DNA of 64,000 nucleotides from positions 1-64,000 of the forward strand of contig CAIRDP010000011.1 in the NCBI GenBank assembly GCA_903877385.1, written 5' to 3'. This DNA comes from an uncultured Bacteroidales bacterium. GTDB taxonomy: Bacteria; Bacteroidota; Bacteroidia; Bacteroidales; FEN-979. Positions within the stretch are counted from its first letter, which is position 1; each line of letters begins with the position of its first letter. Positions 9,001 to 19,700 of the stretch are shown one piece after another. A model generated the notes under the pieces. It was given only the letters and a program-made list of their open reading frames with translations, did not search any database and had not been told where the DNA came from. Position numbers and translations under genes: made by a program.

Positions 9001-9671
9001 ATCCCGTCATCGGAATACACAAAAAACTTCCCGTTGAAAGGCTGAAAAACGATATTGCCAAGATCAGCATAGAGCTGCCAGGCCGAAGACCATACCCTTC
9101 CGTTCAAAGTATCGGACGGCAGGGCAGGCGTATGTGCACCTGTTACTACCTGGAAATCCCAGAGATTGATTGTAAGATCTGAGTAGGGAAAAGAAAACTC
9201 AAAATAATAATCCCCGGTATCGGCTGCATTTAGTATCCTGTACGAAAGAGGCGAATACCCGCTGGACATGGGGAAAGGGCCCTGTACCGCCTGTTTGTAA
9301 TACCTTATAAAACCTGTCTGACCCACGGCATAGGGGCATGTTCCGGTCATAACAATATCGCCATTGGGTTTTCTCAGGTTATAAGTAACGCCTGAATAAG
9401 GCGTCTCCAGCCCGAAAAGAATAGTCTCACCGGCATTCTGGATATGAATATTCAGCCTGTAATTAGAGGCACAGTTGACCTTTGCGAAATCGGTATAAGC
9501 GCTTCCCGAGTTATAAATATATAATCCTGAAGCTGACACATTGGAATCGGGCATTAACTGTTTAATGCCTTCTGAGAATCCCTTCAAACCCGGGAACAGG
9601 AAAAGAAAAAGTAAGAGGAACGGCAGTTTATGCCTGGTCCTAATAAAATTCGGGACATTCCAGATGATCAT
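6078..9671 (-). CDS. Large T9SS type-B secreted protein with Ig-like modules and polyproline linker
   Basis: This surface protein has 1197 aa from the chosen ATG; upstream in-frame ATGs at 9689 and 9746 would lengthen it. A hydrophobic signal segment (LPFLLLFLFLFPGL) is followed by a ~450-residue N-terminal region I do not recognise. Ig-like modules come next, including three of the same AG-x-x-x-x-I/L-C type found in the giant neighbour (about 770-1025 in this numbering) and a PKD-like module. A run of exactly 13 prolines is encoded at 6369-6407. It ends in a gliding-motility-type C-terminal domain (HNVITPNGDGLNDKFII...VQIFTRWG...WDGTNDKG...PEGTYYYIL), the T9SS type-B sorting signal. It starts inside the end of the upstream PorP/SprF gene (32-nt overlap) and its stop overlaps the next start. 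I infer a surface adhesin or filament component. Confidence 0.88.
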   Translation of the reverse strand: MIIWNVPNFIRTRHKLPFLLLFLFLFPGLKGFSEGIKQLMPDSNVSASGLYIYNSGSAYTDFAKVNCASNYRLNIHIQNAGETILFGLETPYSGVTYNLRKPNGDIVMTGTCPYAVGQTGFIRYYKQAVQGPFPMSSGYSPLSYRILNAADTGDYYFEFSFPYSDLTINLWDFQVVTGAHTPALPSDTLNGRVWSSAWQLYADLGNIVFQPFNGKFFVYSDDGIVTKLAFSNAHVGAVTIFCNPWGCFNTGNFINDRRSVNLNTYTTFPGIAKYKVFLNNPDIPVYPNGVYGQITGSPYMIEDPAYPPCSPEKQIVVNVNKAGTLEVTISLPYGAPATTLDFYVPVAAGTNDIPWSGLDGQGNQVPDLTMVTVTLNYVNGLTNLPIWDQERNPDGYVISLIRPAGSSTMVPDTYWDDSQLLISGLCPVAPQSVNLSGCTPGTMPGYPGCHPWGYNQADCHDKMINTWWYSSTSSALFTAVFHTGIPDAVGIDSSRCGPGEVLLRAIVQAGGTADWYDSISGGTLLLSGSTSFITPFLYATKTYYAQARDSSGACYSPSRTPVVATIKPVVLPEVSGPAYVCENSGLHNYTTQPGMLNYHWVVSPGGLIISGQGSSSVFINWIALGNNTVSVTFTNEDGCLPGGYGTIDVNVTGTPGPAGPIAGPSPLCSGIYGVQYSIAPVSGADTYTWRIPPGILVETGLGTHAIIVDIPPGTSSGTFSVYTENGCGPGASSPPFLLTLHQAVSVNAGPGDTLCEGSPFTIKGTTAVNYSSLQWHSGGQGTFSDPAALDPVYYPAAADTGLLRLTLVAHAFSPCADDSSELTLVYNAKPRADAGNNGSICGGASYLLSTSSAVNYNGLQWTTSGSGTFSDSYVLHPVYSPSADDILNGQVVLFLFASPLAPCEAAEDSMVLTLGKGPSASAGTGGVICGGTPFTVSDASALNYSQIFWTGNGKGILTGETGLNPTYTPAPDESGNVILSLEVKGNPPCQDSTIVSSLTINVYTGISVDAGPDQLIPDSTSTTLTGTALGGSGDYSYSWEPSTLLVNPAVISPETTMLTADTVFILRISDNKTICKGTDSVRVRVKKSPPPPPPPPPPPPPTEECILVHNVITPNGDGLNDKFIIDCIENYPDNSVQIFTRWGVRVRSFERYDNAAVSWDGTNDKGEHLPEGTYYYILNIKDLGSRSGWVFIRDSSK

Positions 9672-10737
9672 ACCCTTTTTTACCGCCATAGCTGGATGAG
9701 GTGTTGCTCCTTCCGAAAAGTTGGATGTTGTTGAATTCCAAGGCAATGCTTATTTCATGGGCCCCACCCGTCCCCATCATTGCCCCTGAGATCGGAATAT
9801 CATAACTGTACATGAAGCGAACGCTCATACCTTCGGCAAATTTATAGTTATATCCTGCAAGTAAGGCAAAAACATTGGAAACCGCGCCGGTCATAGTGGT
9901 TTTATACCATCCGCCCAGATAGACATTAAATTTCATCGCGTTAAGTCCGACTTCAAGGGTATTAAAACGCCCCTGGCTGATAAACATCACCCCCGGATTT
10001 AACTTTAAGGCGTCGCTAAACCCGGCGGAACTCAAACTTGAGGTTGAGCCGCTCTCTCCGATTTGAAAAACGCCGTCAACATTCACAATCCACTTTCGTG
10101 GCAGTGGTGAACTGGATGTTTGTAAAAATGATTCATCCGGTTGAAATAAATGATCCACAGCAAACCCAAAGTTCCCTGTGAAGGAACCTGATTCATTCGA
10201 GGTTTTCAAAATACCACCGGCAGCAAAATCTGGAAAGGTTTTTTTATTCGCATCGGGGTGAATTAACGCAGTCTGATAAATGTTGCCGTATTTTTCATTA
10301 AGCTGGTCGGTAACGACGAAATCATTCCAGTTGATGGTCTTCTGCATAAGGCTTGCCTTGACTCCTACCTGTGCGACCATGAACTCGGTAATCGGCACCC
10401 TCACTGCAATATCCAATGCCAGTTCCAGGTCATGAATAAAACCCACACCTTCATTGTCCGAATTAACCATCAGCCCGATACCTCCGGCTCCCGGCAGGTT
10501 CCTGTCGCCAAGATCTGCCGAGAAATAATACGATTTGTAATTGACTGGCAGGTTTGGCCATTGATCCCTGTAATCAAACCTCGCCCTCAGTCCTGGCGAA
10601 CTCCCGGTATTTGCCGGATTGTAATAAATCGGCGTACTGAAATACTGAGTATATAACGGGTCCTGTGCCAAAACACGATCAGCGGCGCAAATGCAGATAC
10701 CCCCGATAATCATGTACAAAACAATCTTTCTTTTCAT
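9640..10737 (-). CDS. PorP/SprF family T9SS outer-membrane protein (first copy)
   Basis: This 365-residue protein has a signal peptide cleaved near VLAQ and then the family motif QDPLYTQYFSTPIYYNPANTGS, with the barrel-like strands typical of PorP/SprF (GGIGLMVNSDNEG, VAQVGVKASLMQKTINW, VRFMYSYDIPIS). It lies 17 nt downstream of the giant adhesin gene, the same order as sprB-sprF, in which SprF is required for SprB to appear on the surface. I infer that it is the dedicated partner of the 8901-residue protein. Its C-terminal coding region overlaps the next gene by 32 nt, which suggests translational coupling. It is about 45 residues longer than the second copy and clearly diverged from it. Confidence 0.92.
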   Translation of the reverse strand: MKRKIVLYMIIGGICICAADRVLAQDPLYTQYFSTPIYYNPANTGSSPGLRARFDYRDQWPNLPVNYKSYYFSADLGDRNLPGAGGIGLMVNSDNEGVGFIHDLELALDIAVRVPITEFMVAQVGVKASLMQKTINWNDFVVTDQLNEKYGNIYQTALIHPDANKKTFPDFAAGGILKTSNESGSFTGNFGFAVDHLFQPDESFLQTSSSPLPRKWIVNVDGVFQIGESGSTSSLSSAGFSDALKLNPGVMFISQGRFNTLEVGLNAMKFNVYLGGWYKTTMTGAVSNVFALLAGYNYKFAEGMSVRFMYSYDIPISGAMMGTGGAHEISIALEFNNIQLFGRSNTSSSYGGKKGYDHLECPEFY

Positions 10738-10754
10738 TTTGTCAAGAATATGAT

Positions 10755-13700
10755 TTATCTCACCAAAGTTACCGTTCCCATTGTCGAAGTTGATCCTTTA
10801 CCTGTATTGGAACCTTCCCAGACCTTGCCGTCCTTGAACATGGCGGAGATCTTCCAAGTATAAGTTCCCTGTGGCATCAGGTTCCCGTTTACAGTTCCGT
10901 CCCATCCTTCAAGTGGTCTGCCAAAATCATCAAGTGCCGATGATTCCCATAATTTATGACCTGCAATATCATATACCGCGATATTATAGCTGGCAAGGTT
11001 AATGCCTGCAGGTTTAAAGAACCTCACCTGGTAAACCATATCGGTCGGGGCAAAAAGGTTAGGAACATACAGTCCATGGAATATAAACTCGTATTTCAAA
11101 CTGGTTGAGTCCTCGCAGGAATTCGTGCTTGTAACGGCCAGTGTGATAACATAGCTTCCATCCTGATCATATGCGACCTCAGGATTCTCTTCCACGGAAG
11201 TCTTCCCATTCCCAAAATCCCAGTTATAAGTGATGGCATTCTGGGATTTATTGGTGAACTGTAACTTCCCTGAAATACCGTCAACATTATCCCTGTATGT
11301 AAATGCACTCAGAGGTGATTGCAGCACATTGACTGAATCTCTTAGCGTGTCCTTGCAACCATAGTAATCTTTAACCATCAGGGAAGTAAAATATTTACCG
11401 GCCTGATGATACTTATGGGAAGGATTCCGCTGAGTCGAGGAGTCCTGATTATTAACAGGGTCCCCAAACGCCCAGTTCCAGTTAGTGATTATCGTATCTC
11501 CTGCTTTACTTTTATCGGTAAAGAAGACCTCTTGCCGTGAACATGAAACAGGGCTCAGGAATAATGCCTGAGGAAGCTTGTAAACCTTCACATCCCGCTT
11601 CAGAGTATCCCGGCAGCCAAGGCTGTTCTGCACAACAAGCATGGAATGATATTTACCATACCTGGGATACTTGTATGCAGGATTGACAAGGTTGCTTGTG
11701 TCGGTAATCCCGGGACCGGAATCACCGAATTTCCAATAATTCCTTACTATAGAATAGCCATTGCTGTCGGAAAGATTGATGAATTTCGTGGAATCGCCGA
11801 GACAAACAGCAGGGGCAGTAAACGCAGCGATTGGTGTGGATTTTACATGGATGGTCAGGCGGTTCGTATCGGTGATCGTTATATTGTTATTCGTCATTGA
11901 AACGACCAGTGTTACCGTGTAGGTTCCCACAGTGTCGAACTGGTGCCTGATAGTCCTTGTAAACTTGGTGTAATTGGTATCAAGCCCGTCTCCAAAATTC
12001 CAGTACCATCGTTTTATTAAACTAACGGGACCTGAACTGTCATTGAACATCACCTTTTCGCGTTCACACTTCAAGGTGTCAATTTCGGTAATTAATGCAG
12101 TGAGGCATGAAACGAGCACGGTCTTGGAGCTCACATCGCTGCATCCGTTTGAATTAATCGTTTTAAGTTGTACTGTAAATGACCCGTAATCAAGGTACTT
12201 GTGAATAACAGTAAGCGGAACCGGCTTGGTTTGAATTGTAGTATCTCCGTCTCCAAAGATCCAGATAAGCGAATCAATTGCAGCAGCATTCCCAACCGAC
12301 AGGTTATGGAAGGTAACCGTGCTGTCGCAGTATGGAATGGTATCGAATGAGAAATGAGAGACCGGGTGCTGAAATACAATAACCGGGTTATAAATGCTGT
12401 CCCTGCAATTATCAGAATTATAGGCATTTAAAGTCACTGTGTAAATACCCGGGCTTGTAAACAGGTGGGTGGGGTTGTAGGATGTGGATTGATTATTAAC
12501 ACCGCTGTTTGGATCCCCGAAGTTCCAGTGCAGGTCATGCAGGGTATCACCCTGGGCAAGGTTAACTGCATGAAACTGTGTAATCTTCCCAAAACAAACA
12601 GAGTCGGAGGTAAATGTGAAGTCGAGGCTGGGAACAACATTAACAGACTGGTTTATAGTATCCATGCACCCGTTTGAGTCGGTAATGACAAGTCTTACAA
12701 GATAGGTTGTATCAGTAACTGGAAAGATATAGGTCGGATCCTGGGATGAAGAGTTGGCCCCCGGTTCAAAAGTCCAGAGCCATGAAACTATGGGTGCACC
12801 TGTAGTCGTTGAATGGTCGAAGAAAGCCACTTTACCCTTCGGGCAGTGTTTGCTGAAGTAGGTAAAACTGGCAGACGGTCTCACAAAAACACTTACCGAC
12901 ATCGAGAAATCCGCCGAGCAGTTCTGGGTGTTCGTTACTGTCAGCACAACAATATATATTCCAAAGTTCGTATACACATGCGAAGGGTTCTGAAGGTTTG
13001 AAGTGTCGCCGTCTCCAAAATCCCAATGCCATCTGTTGATCGCACCGAACTGGGTCGAAGAAAGGTCATGGAACTGGGTGGCTGAACCGCTGCAGGCATT
13101 ATCATAGTTAAATAAAGCTACCGGCGGAGTTTTCACAAGGACCTGACCCGTGGTATCACTCTGACAGTTATACGAATTCTGCACAACCAATGAAACATTA
13201 TACACTCCTTCGGAGGAATAAGTATGCGTGGGATTTTGCATGGCCGAGGTAGTTCCGTCCCCGAAGTCCCAGTTCCATGAAATCAGTGTTCCTGAATGCG
13301 CCACAGACTGGTCGGTAAAATGGGTTAACTCTCCCCTGCATACAGTATCGGCCTTGTAATGTGCCGATGGTTTCTTGTTTATATCTACAGATTTGGAGAC
13401 AGTATCGTTACAGTTATTAATGTTCGTAACGCTAAGAACAACCTGGTAAGTTCCGCCCGCTGAATAAATATGCGAGGGATTTGGCAAGGCAGAGTAGTTA
13501 TTAACTCCCGAACCGGGATCCCCAAAATTCCAATACCAGCTGATGATCGGCCCTCCACCGTTCAGCTGTGAAAGATCCTGGAAGCTCACAGGTGATGACT
13601 GGCAGCGTGTTGCAGCAAAGGTAAAATTTGCTACAGGGCTTGCCCCGACAGAGACCTGGTGTGTAACCGAATTGGCACAGCTGTCGCTTGTTTTGATAGC

Positions 13701-16700
13701 CAGGACAACATTATAACTGCCCCCGTTCAGATAAATATGAGAAACATTTTGATTACCCGGGAAGTGTATAATGGTATCGTGGCCGTCACCAAAGGTCCAA
13801 TGCCAGGTCACAATGTATCCCTGGGGAGTGAAACTCAGATCATTATATGTAACCGGAGCCCCTGCACAATTAACAGCTGCATATGAGAATGCAGCAACAG
13901 GCAGGGCGTTTACCTTAACCTGTTTGGAAACCGAATTTGTGCAACCGCTTATATTGGTTACCGTAAGGCTTGCATTCAAAGTTCCCGAAGTCAAATACAG
14001 ATGCTGGGCGTTCTGGGTATGTACATGAGGTGAACCATCTCCGAAATCCCAATCCCAGGTGGTAATTGTTCCGGTGGATGTCGACTGGTCGGTAAAACTG
14101 GTCGCCGAACCAAAACAAGCAGTATCGGCATGGAAGTTCGCGACCGGCTTTTGTCCGATTACAATAGGTTTTATCACTGTATCCCGGCAGGATACTGCAT
14201 TTATCACAATCAGTTGAACATTGAAGTTCCCTGATGAAGTAAACGAATGAACCGGATTTTGAAGACTTGAAAGGTTTGCTGTCCCTGAAAGAGGATCTCC
14301 GAAATTCCATAGCCACTGATCAATAATTGCTCCCCCGTTAGTCTGGCTCTGGTCGTTGAATTGAACCGGGCTTCCTTCGCATTGGACTGCAGAATGACCG
14401 AAATCGGCAATCGGCGATGAGCCTATCACAATCGTATGAACTATGGTTTTTTGACAGCTATCCGAAGTTTTAACAGTTAAGCTCACCGAATAAACTCCTC
14501 CTGAAGAATATGAATGAGGTACGAGATTGCTTGAAGGATTCGTAATTATGGTATCATGTCCATCGCCGAATAGCCACGTCCGCCTTACAATAAACCCATG
14601 TAAAGCGTGCGATTCGTCGGTGAATTCAACCGGAGTGTTTGAGCAATTCTGGGTTGAAGCGGTAAATTCCGCAACAGGAGGTGGATATACAACAACCGTT
14701 TTAGTAACCGATTGGCTGCATCCGTTACTGTTTATTACAGTCAGAACTACCTGGTAAGAACCGGCATATGAATAAGGATGCGTTACCGTAGGCGGAGCGG
14801 GAGAGTATAGGATGATCTGGTTACCATCTCCGAAATCCCATTCCCAGGAAACAATTGATGGGGCATTGGGCAGCGAAAGGTCAGTAAACGTTGTTGCAGC
14901 GCCCTCACAGGCATTGTCGTTCGAAAAGTTTGTCACCGGGGAATCATTGATTGTAACGGTCTGAATAACAGTATCCTTGCAATTCAGATCATTTGTGATA
15001 ATAAGCCGTACGCTAAATGGTCCTGCAGCTGTAAAACTATGGGTCGGGTTCTGCAAAGCTGAAGTGTTTGAGGATCCTGAAGTCGGATCTCCAAAATTCC
15101 AGCTCCAGGCAACGATGTTTACGCCTCCTGTAGCTTGCGAGAGATCAGTAAATGCAATATCCTGGCCTTTGCAAAGCAGTGAAGGATAACTAAAGTTTGC
15201 AAGCGGTTTCGGATTGCTGATCACGGTATGCTCCTTAAAAGAAGTACAACCATGGTCTGTTATCACTGTCAGGCGAACCACATGCTGCAGGCTGGTGCCT
15301 GTAAAGATGTGGGAAACATCCGGCGAATTTGGGAATAATATAGTTTGGGTTGTACCGTCCCCGAAATCCCATATATATGTTGTTATGATCCCGAACTGGT
15401 TAGTGGACAGGTCGGTGTAGTATACCGGGGATCCGAAGCAGTTAGGGGCATTGGATGAAAAATCGGCCAGGGGAGGTATAACTACCTGTATTGGTTTGGT
15501 TAAGGAATGAGTGCACCCATGGCTGTTTGTTACCGTCAATGACACCTGGAATGTCCCGCTGGAACCATATGTATGAGTCGGATTCTGCAGGCTTGAATGT
15601 GTGCTTCCATCGCCAAAATCCCAGTTCCAGCTAATAATTGTTCCGGTGGGTGTAGAATTGTCCGTAAATGTTGTAACGGATCCCAGGCAGGCTGAATCGG
15701 CCGTAAAGTTTGCTACCGGCAGGCTGAAGATCTCTATTACCTTACTGGTTGTATTTGTGCAGCTGTTGATGTTTGTAACAGTCAGCAGCACCGTATGGAA
15801 CCCGGCAGTAGTAAAACTATGGGAGGGGTTCGGCTGTGATGAAGTATTGCTGGCCCCGGAACCTGGATCGCCAAAATTCCATTGCCATAAGGATATCGGT
15901 CCTGCCCCATTGGTCTGACTCTGGTCGGTAAACTGAACCGGCAGGCCCACACATAGAGTTGTTCCATAGGTATAATCAGCTATTGGTCCTGAAGTGACAG
16001 TAACTGTATGAGTAACACTTGACGAGCAGTTTTCAGATGTCAAAACTGTAAGTTTTACAATATATGTGCCCAGCAGGGTGTATGAATGAAGTATATTAGC
16101 CGGGCCCGGATAATTAATTGTGACAGGCGTGGTGCCATCGCCAAAATCCCAGGTCCATGTTAATATGTAGCCGAATGAGGTTGAGGACTGATCGGTGAAA
16201 TCAACCGGGGCTCCAACGCAATTCTGGACACTCGAAATAAATGCGGCATTTGGCAAAGAACTCACCTGGACCGATTTCACAACGGTATCAGTACATCCGT
16301 TACTGTTTATAATGATAAGTGTAGCGTTAAAGATGCCGGCCCCCGGGTATGTATGGCTTGGATTCTGAAGTGCCGAATGCGTACTTCCATCCCCAAAATC
16401 CCAATCCCAGCTGGCTATGGCATTAGCATTGGCAACTGATTGATCAGTAAATTGGGTGGGGCTTCCTGAACAGGAAGGTGTTGCAGTAAAATCAGCAAGC
16501 GGAAGTGCATAACTTTGGACTACATGCGTTATTGTACTTGAACAGTTGTTGACATTAGTAATAGTCAGTGCTACTGTATGGGCTCCTGAAGAAACAAAGA
16601 TATGAACAGGGCTTGGGAGAGTGGAAGTATTTCCCGATCCTGAAGCCGGATCCCCGAAACTCCACTGCCATGAATTAATAGCTCCTCCCCCTTTTTGCAG

Positions 16701-19700
16701 GCTCTGATCAATAAACTGGACTGATTGTCCCACACAGAGATTGTTTGAGAACTGGAATTCCGCATCAGGACTTATATCAACTGTAACCAGGTAAGGATTT
16801 GAAACTGTACCTGAGCCACAGGAATTTGTTCCCTGAACTGTTATAAAACCACTGGAGGCCCCTGAAGAATAAGCAACCAGGATACTGCTGGTATTTGAGC
16901 CTGCAAGAATACTCGCACCTGCAGGTAAGGTCCAGTTATAGCCTGTTGCCCCGGCAATAGTTTGTACCGAATAGGAAAGCCCAGACTGGCCCTGGCAAAC
17001 GACAGGTGTACCGGTAATCTGACCGGCTGGTGTAGGAAGCAAGTTTACTGTAACCGGGAAAGGTGTGGATGACAATCCATTCCCGCATAAGTTCGTCCCG
17101 GCGACTGTAATGTTCCCATCGATTGAACCAATGGCAAAATCCACGGTTATGACATTTGAATTTGCCCCTGCAACAATGGTTGCACCTACGGGTAATGTCC
17201 ATGTATAGGAAGTGGCATTTAAAATCGGCGATACTGAATATACAACTCCTGTTTCTCCTTCACAAACCACAGATTGACCGGATATCAGACCTGCCCCCGA
17301 AGGAAGAATATTCACCGTAACGGCAAAGGAAGCAGAAGGGGTCCCTGTGCCGCAGGCATTGGTTCCCTGTACAGTGATAGTTCCTGATGTTGCTGTTGCC
17401 GAAAAATCCACTGTTATACTGTTCGTGTTTGCGCCTGAGGCAATGGTGGCCCCAATGGGTAAACTCCAGTTGTATCCGCTTGCATTTGGGATGACTGCAA
17501 TGGTATAACTCACCCCGGTTTGGCCCTGGCATACTGAAGCCAGGCCTGTGATGGTTCCCGCTGGGAACGGGAGGGTATTTACAGTGACTGTAAACGGCGC
17601 TGAAGCCGGACCCGATCCGCAGGTATTGGTTCCCTGCACTGTTATTGCGCCACCTGAGGCCGATGCAGAGAAATCAACCGTTATAACATTCGTATTGGCC
17701 CCTGCCACTATACTTGCTCCAACAGGCAAGGTCCAGTCATAACCAATGGCATTGCTGATCACAGGCACCATGTACGTAAGCCCGGTCTGACCCTGGCATA
17801 CTAAAGACGAGCCTACTATGCTCCCTGCCTGCGAAGGCAGGATCTCTACTGTTACCGGCAGGGAAGATGATTGTCCGTCGCCGCACAGATTATTCCCGTT
17901 TACCGTTACAAGGCCGGAAGTCGCTGCCAAAGAATAACTTACTATGATGCTTTGAGTACCCTGTCCCGAGATTATCACAGCCCCCGTTGGTACGGTCCAA
18001 ACATAAGAAGTCGCATTCAAAACAGCTGCCACCAGGTACATGACATTGATCTGGCCCTGGCAAACTGTGGCCAGGCCCGTTATAGTTCCTGCTGCTGAAG
18101 GAAGACTGTTCACTGTAACAGTAAAAGGTGCAGATGTAAGCCCTGTACCGCAGGCATTTGTGCCCTGGACAGTAATAGTCCCGGATGAAGCTGAAGCCGA
18201 AAAATCAACCGTTATGCTGTTCGTGTTTGTGCCTGTGGCAATCGATGCCCCTGGGGGTAAAGTCCAGTTGTATCCCGTTGCATTGGGGATAGCCGGGATG
18301 GAATAACTTACCCCTGTCTGGCCCTGGCATACCGAAGCCAGGCCCGTTATGGTTCCTGCTGCGAACGGGAGGGTGTTGACTGTTACTGTAAATGGTGCTG
18401 AAGCCGGACCTGGTCCGCAGATATTGGTTCCCTGAACCGTTATTGGGCCGCTGGAAGCCGATGCGGAAAAATCAACAGTTATGCTGTTGGTGTTGGCACC
18501 TGAAACTATAGTTGCCCCTGCAGGCAAAGTCCAGTTATAACCACTGGCATTACCTATTACAGGAACCGTATACATTACCCCGGCCTGGCCCTGGCATACC
18601 GCTGATAAACCCACAATGCTTCCTGCCGGTAATGGCAGGATCTCGACGGTTACCGGGAGGGAGGATGATTGTCCGTCACCGCAGATATTATTACCGTTAA
18701 CCGTAATCAGTCCCGAAGTTGCAGCTGAGGAATAACTTACTATTATGCTTTGAGTGCCCTGCCCCGATATTATGCTAGCCCCGGATGGTACAGTCCAAAC
18801 ATAGGATGTAGCGTTCAAAACAGGGGTGACCAGATACAAAACATTGGCCTGGCCCTGGCATACCGTAGCCAAACCTGTGATGGTTCCGGCGTCGGAAGGA
18901 AGGAGGTTCACGGTGACGGTAAAAGGAGCAGATGTAAGCCCTGTACCGCAGGCATTTGTTCCCACGACTGTGATTATCCCGGATGAAGCGGTTGCCGAAA
19001 AATCCACCGTTATGCTGTTCGTGTTTGCACCTGTGGCAATCGTTGCCCCTGAAGGTAAAGTCCAGTTGTATCCCGTTGCATTGGGGATAGCCGCAATGGA
19101 ATAACTTACCCCTGTCTGGCCCTGGCATACCGAAGCCAAACCAGTGATGGTTCCCGCTGCGAACGGGAGGGTGTTAACTGTCACTGCAAATGGTGCTGAA
19201 GCCGGACCCGATCCGCAGGTATTTGTTCCCTGTACAGTTATTGATCCGCTCACAGCTGATACAGAGAAATTGACTATTATGCTGTTGGTGTTGGCACCTG
19301 CAACTATACTTGCCCCTGCAGGTAAAGTCCAGTTATAACCACTGGCATTTCCAATTACAGGAACCGTGTATATTACCCCGGCCTGGCCCTGGCATACCGC
19401 TGATAAACCAACAATGCTTCCTGCCGGCAATGGCAGGATCTCGACGGTTACCGGGAGAGAGGATGACTGTCCGTCGCCGCAGATATTATTGCCGTTAACC
19501 GTTATCAGGCCCGAAGCAGCGGCCGAAGAATAACTTACAATGATGCTTTGAGTGCCCTGTCCTGAAATTATACTGGCTCCCGATGGCACAGTCCATAGAT
19601 ACGATGTTGCATTTAAAACAGGTGTAACCGAATACAAAACATTGGTCTGGCCCTGGCAAACCAAAGCCAGGCCCGATATTGTTCCTGCCGCTGAAGGCAG

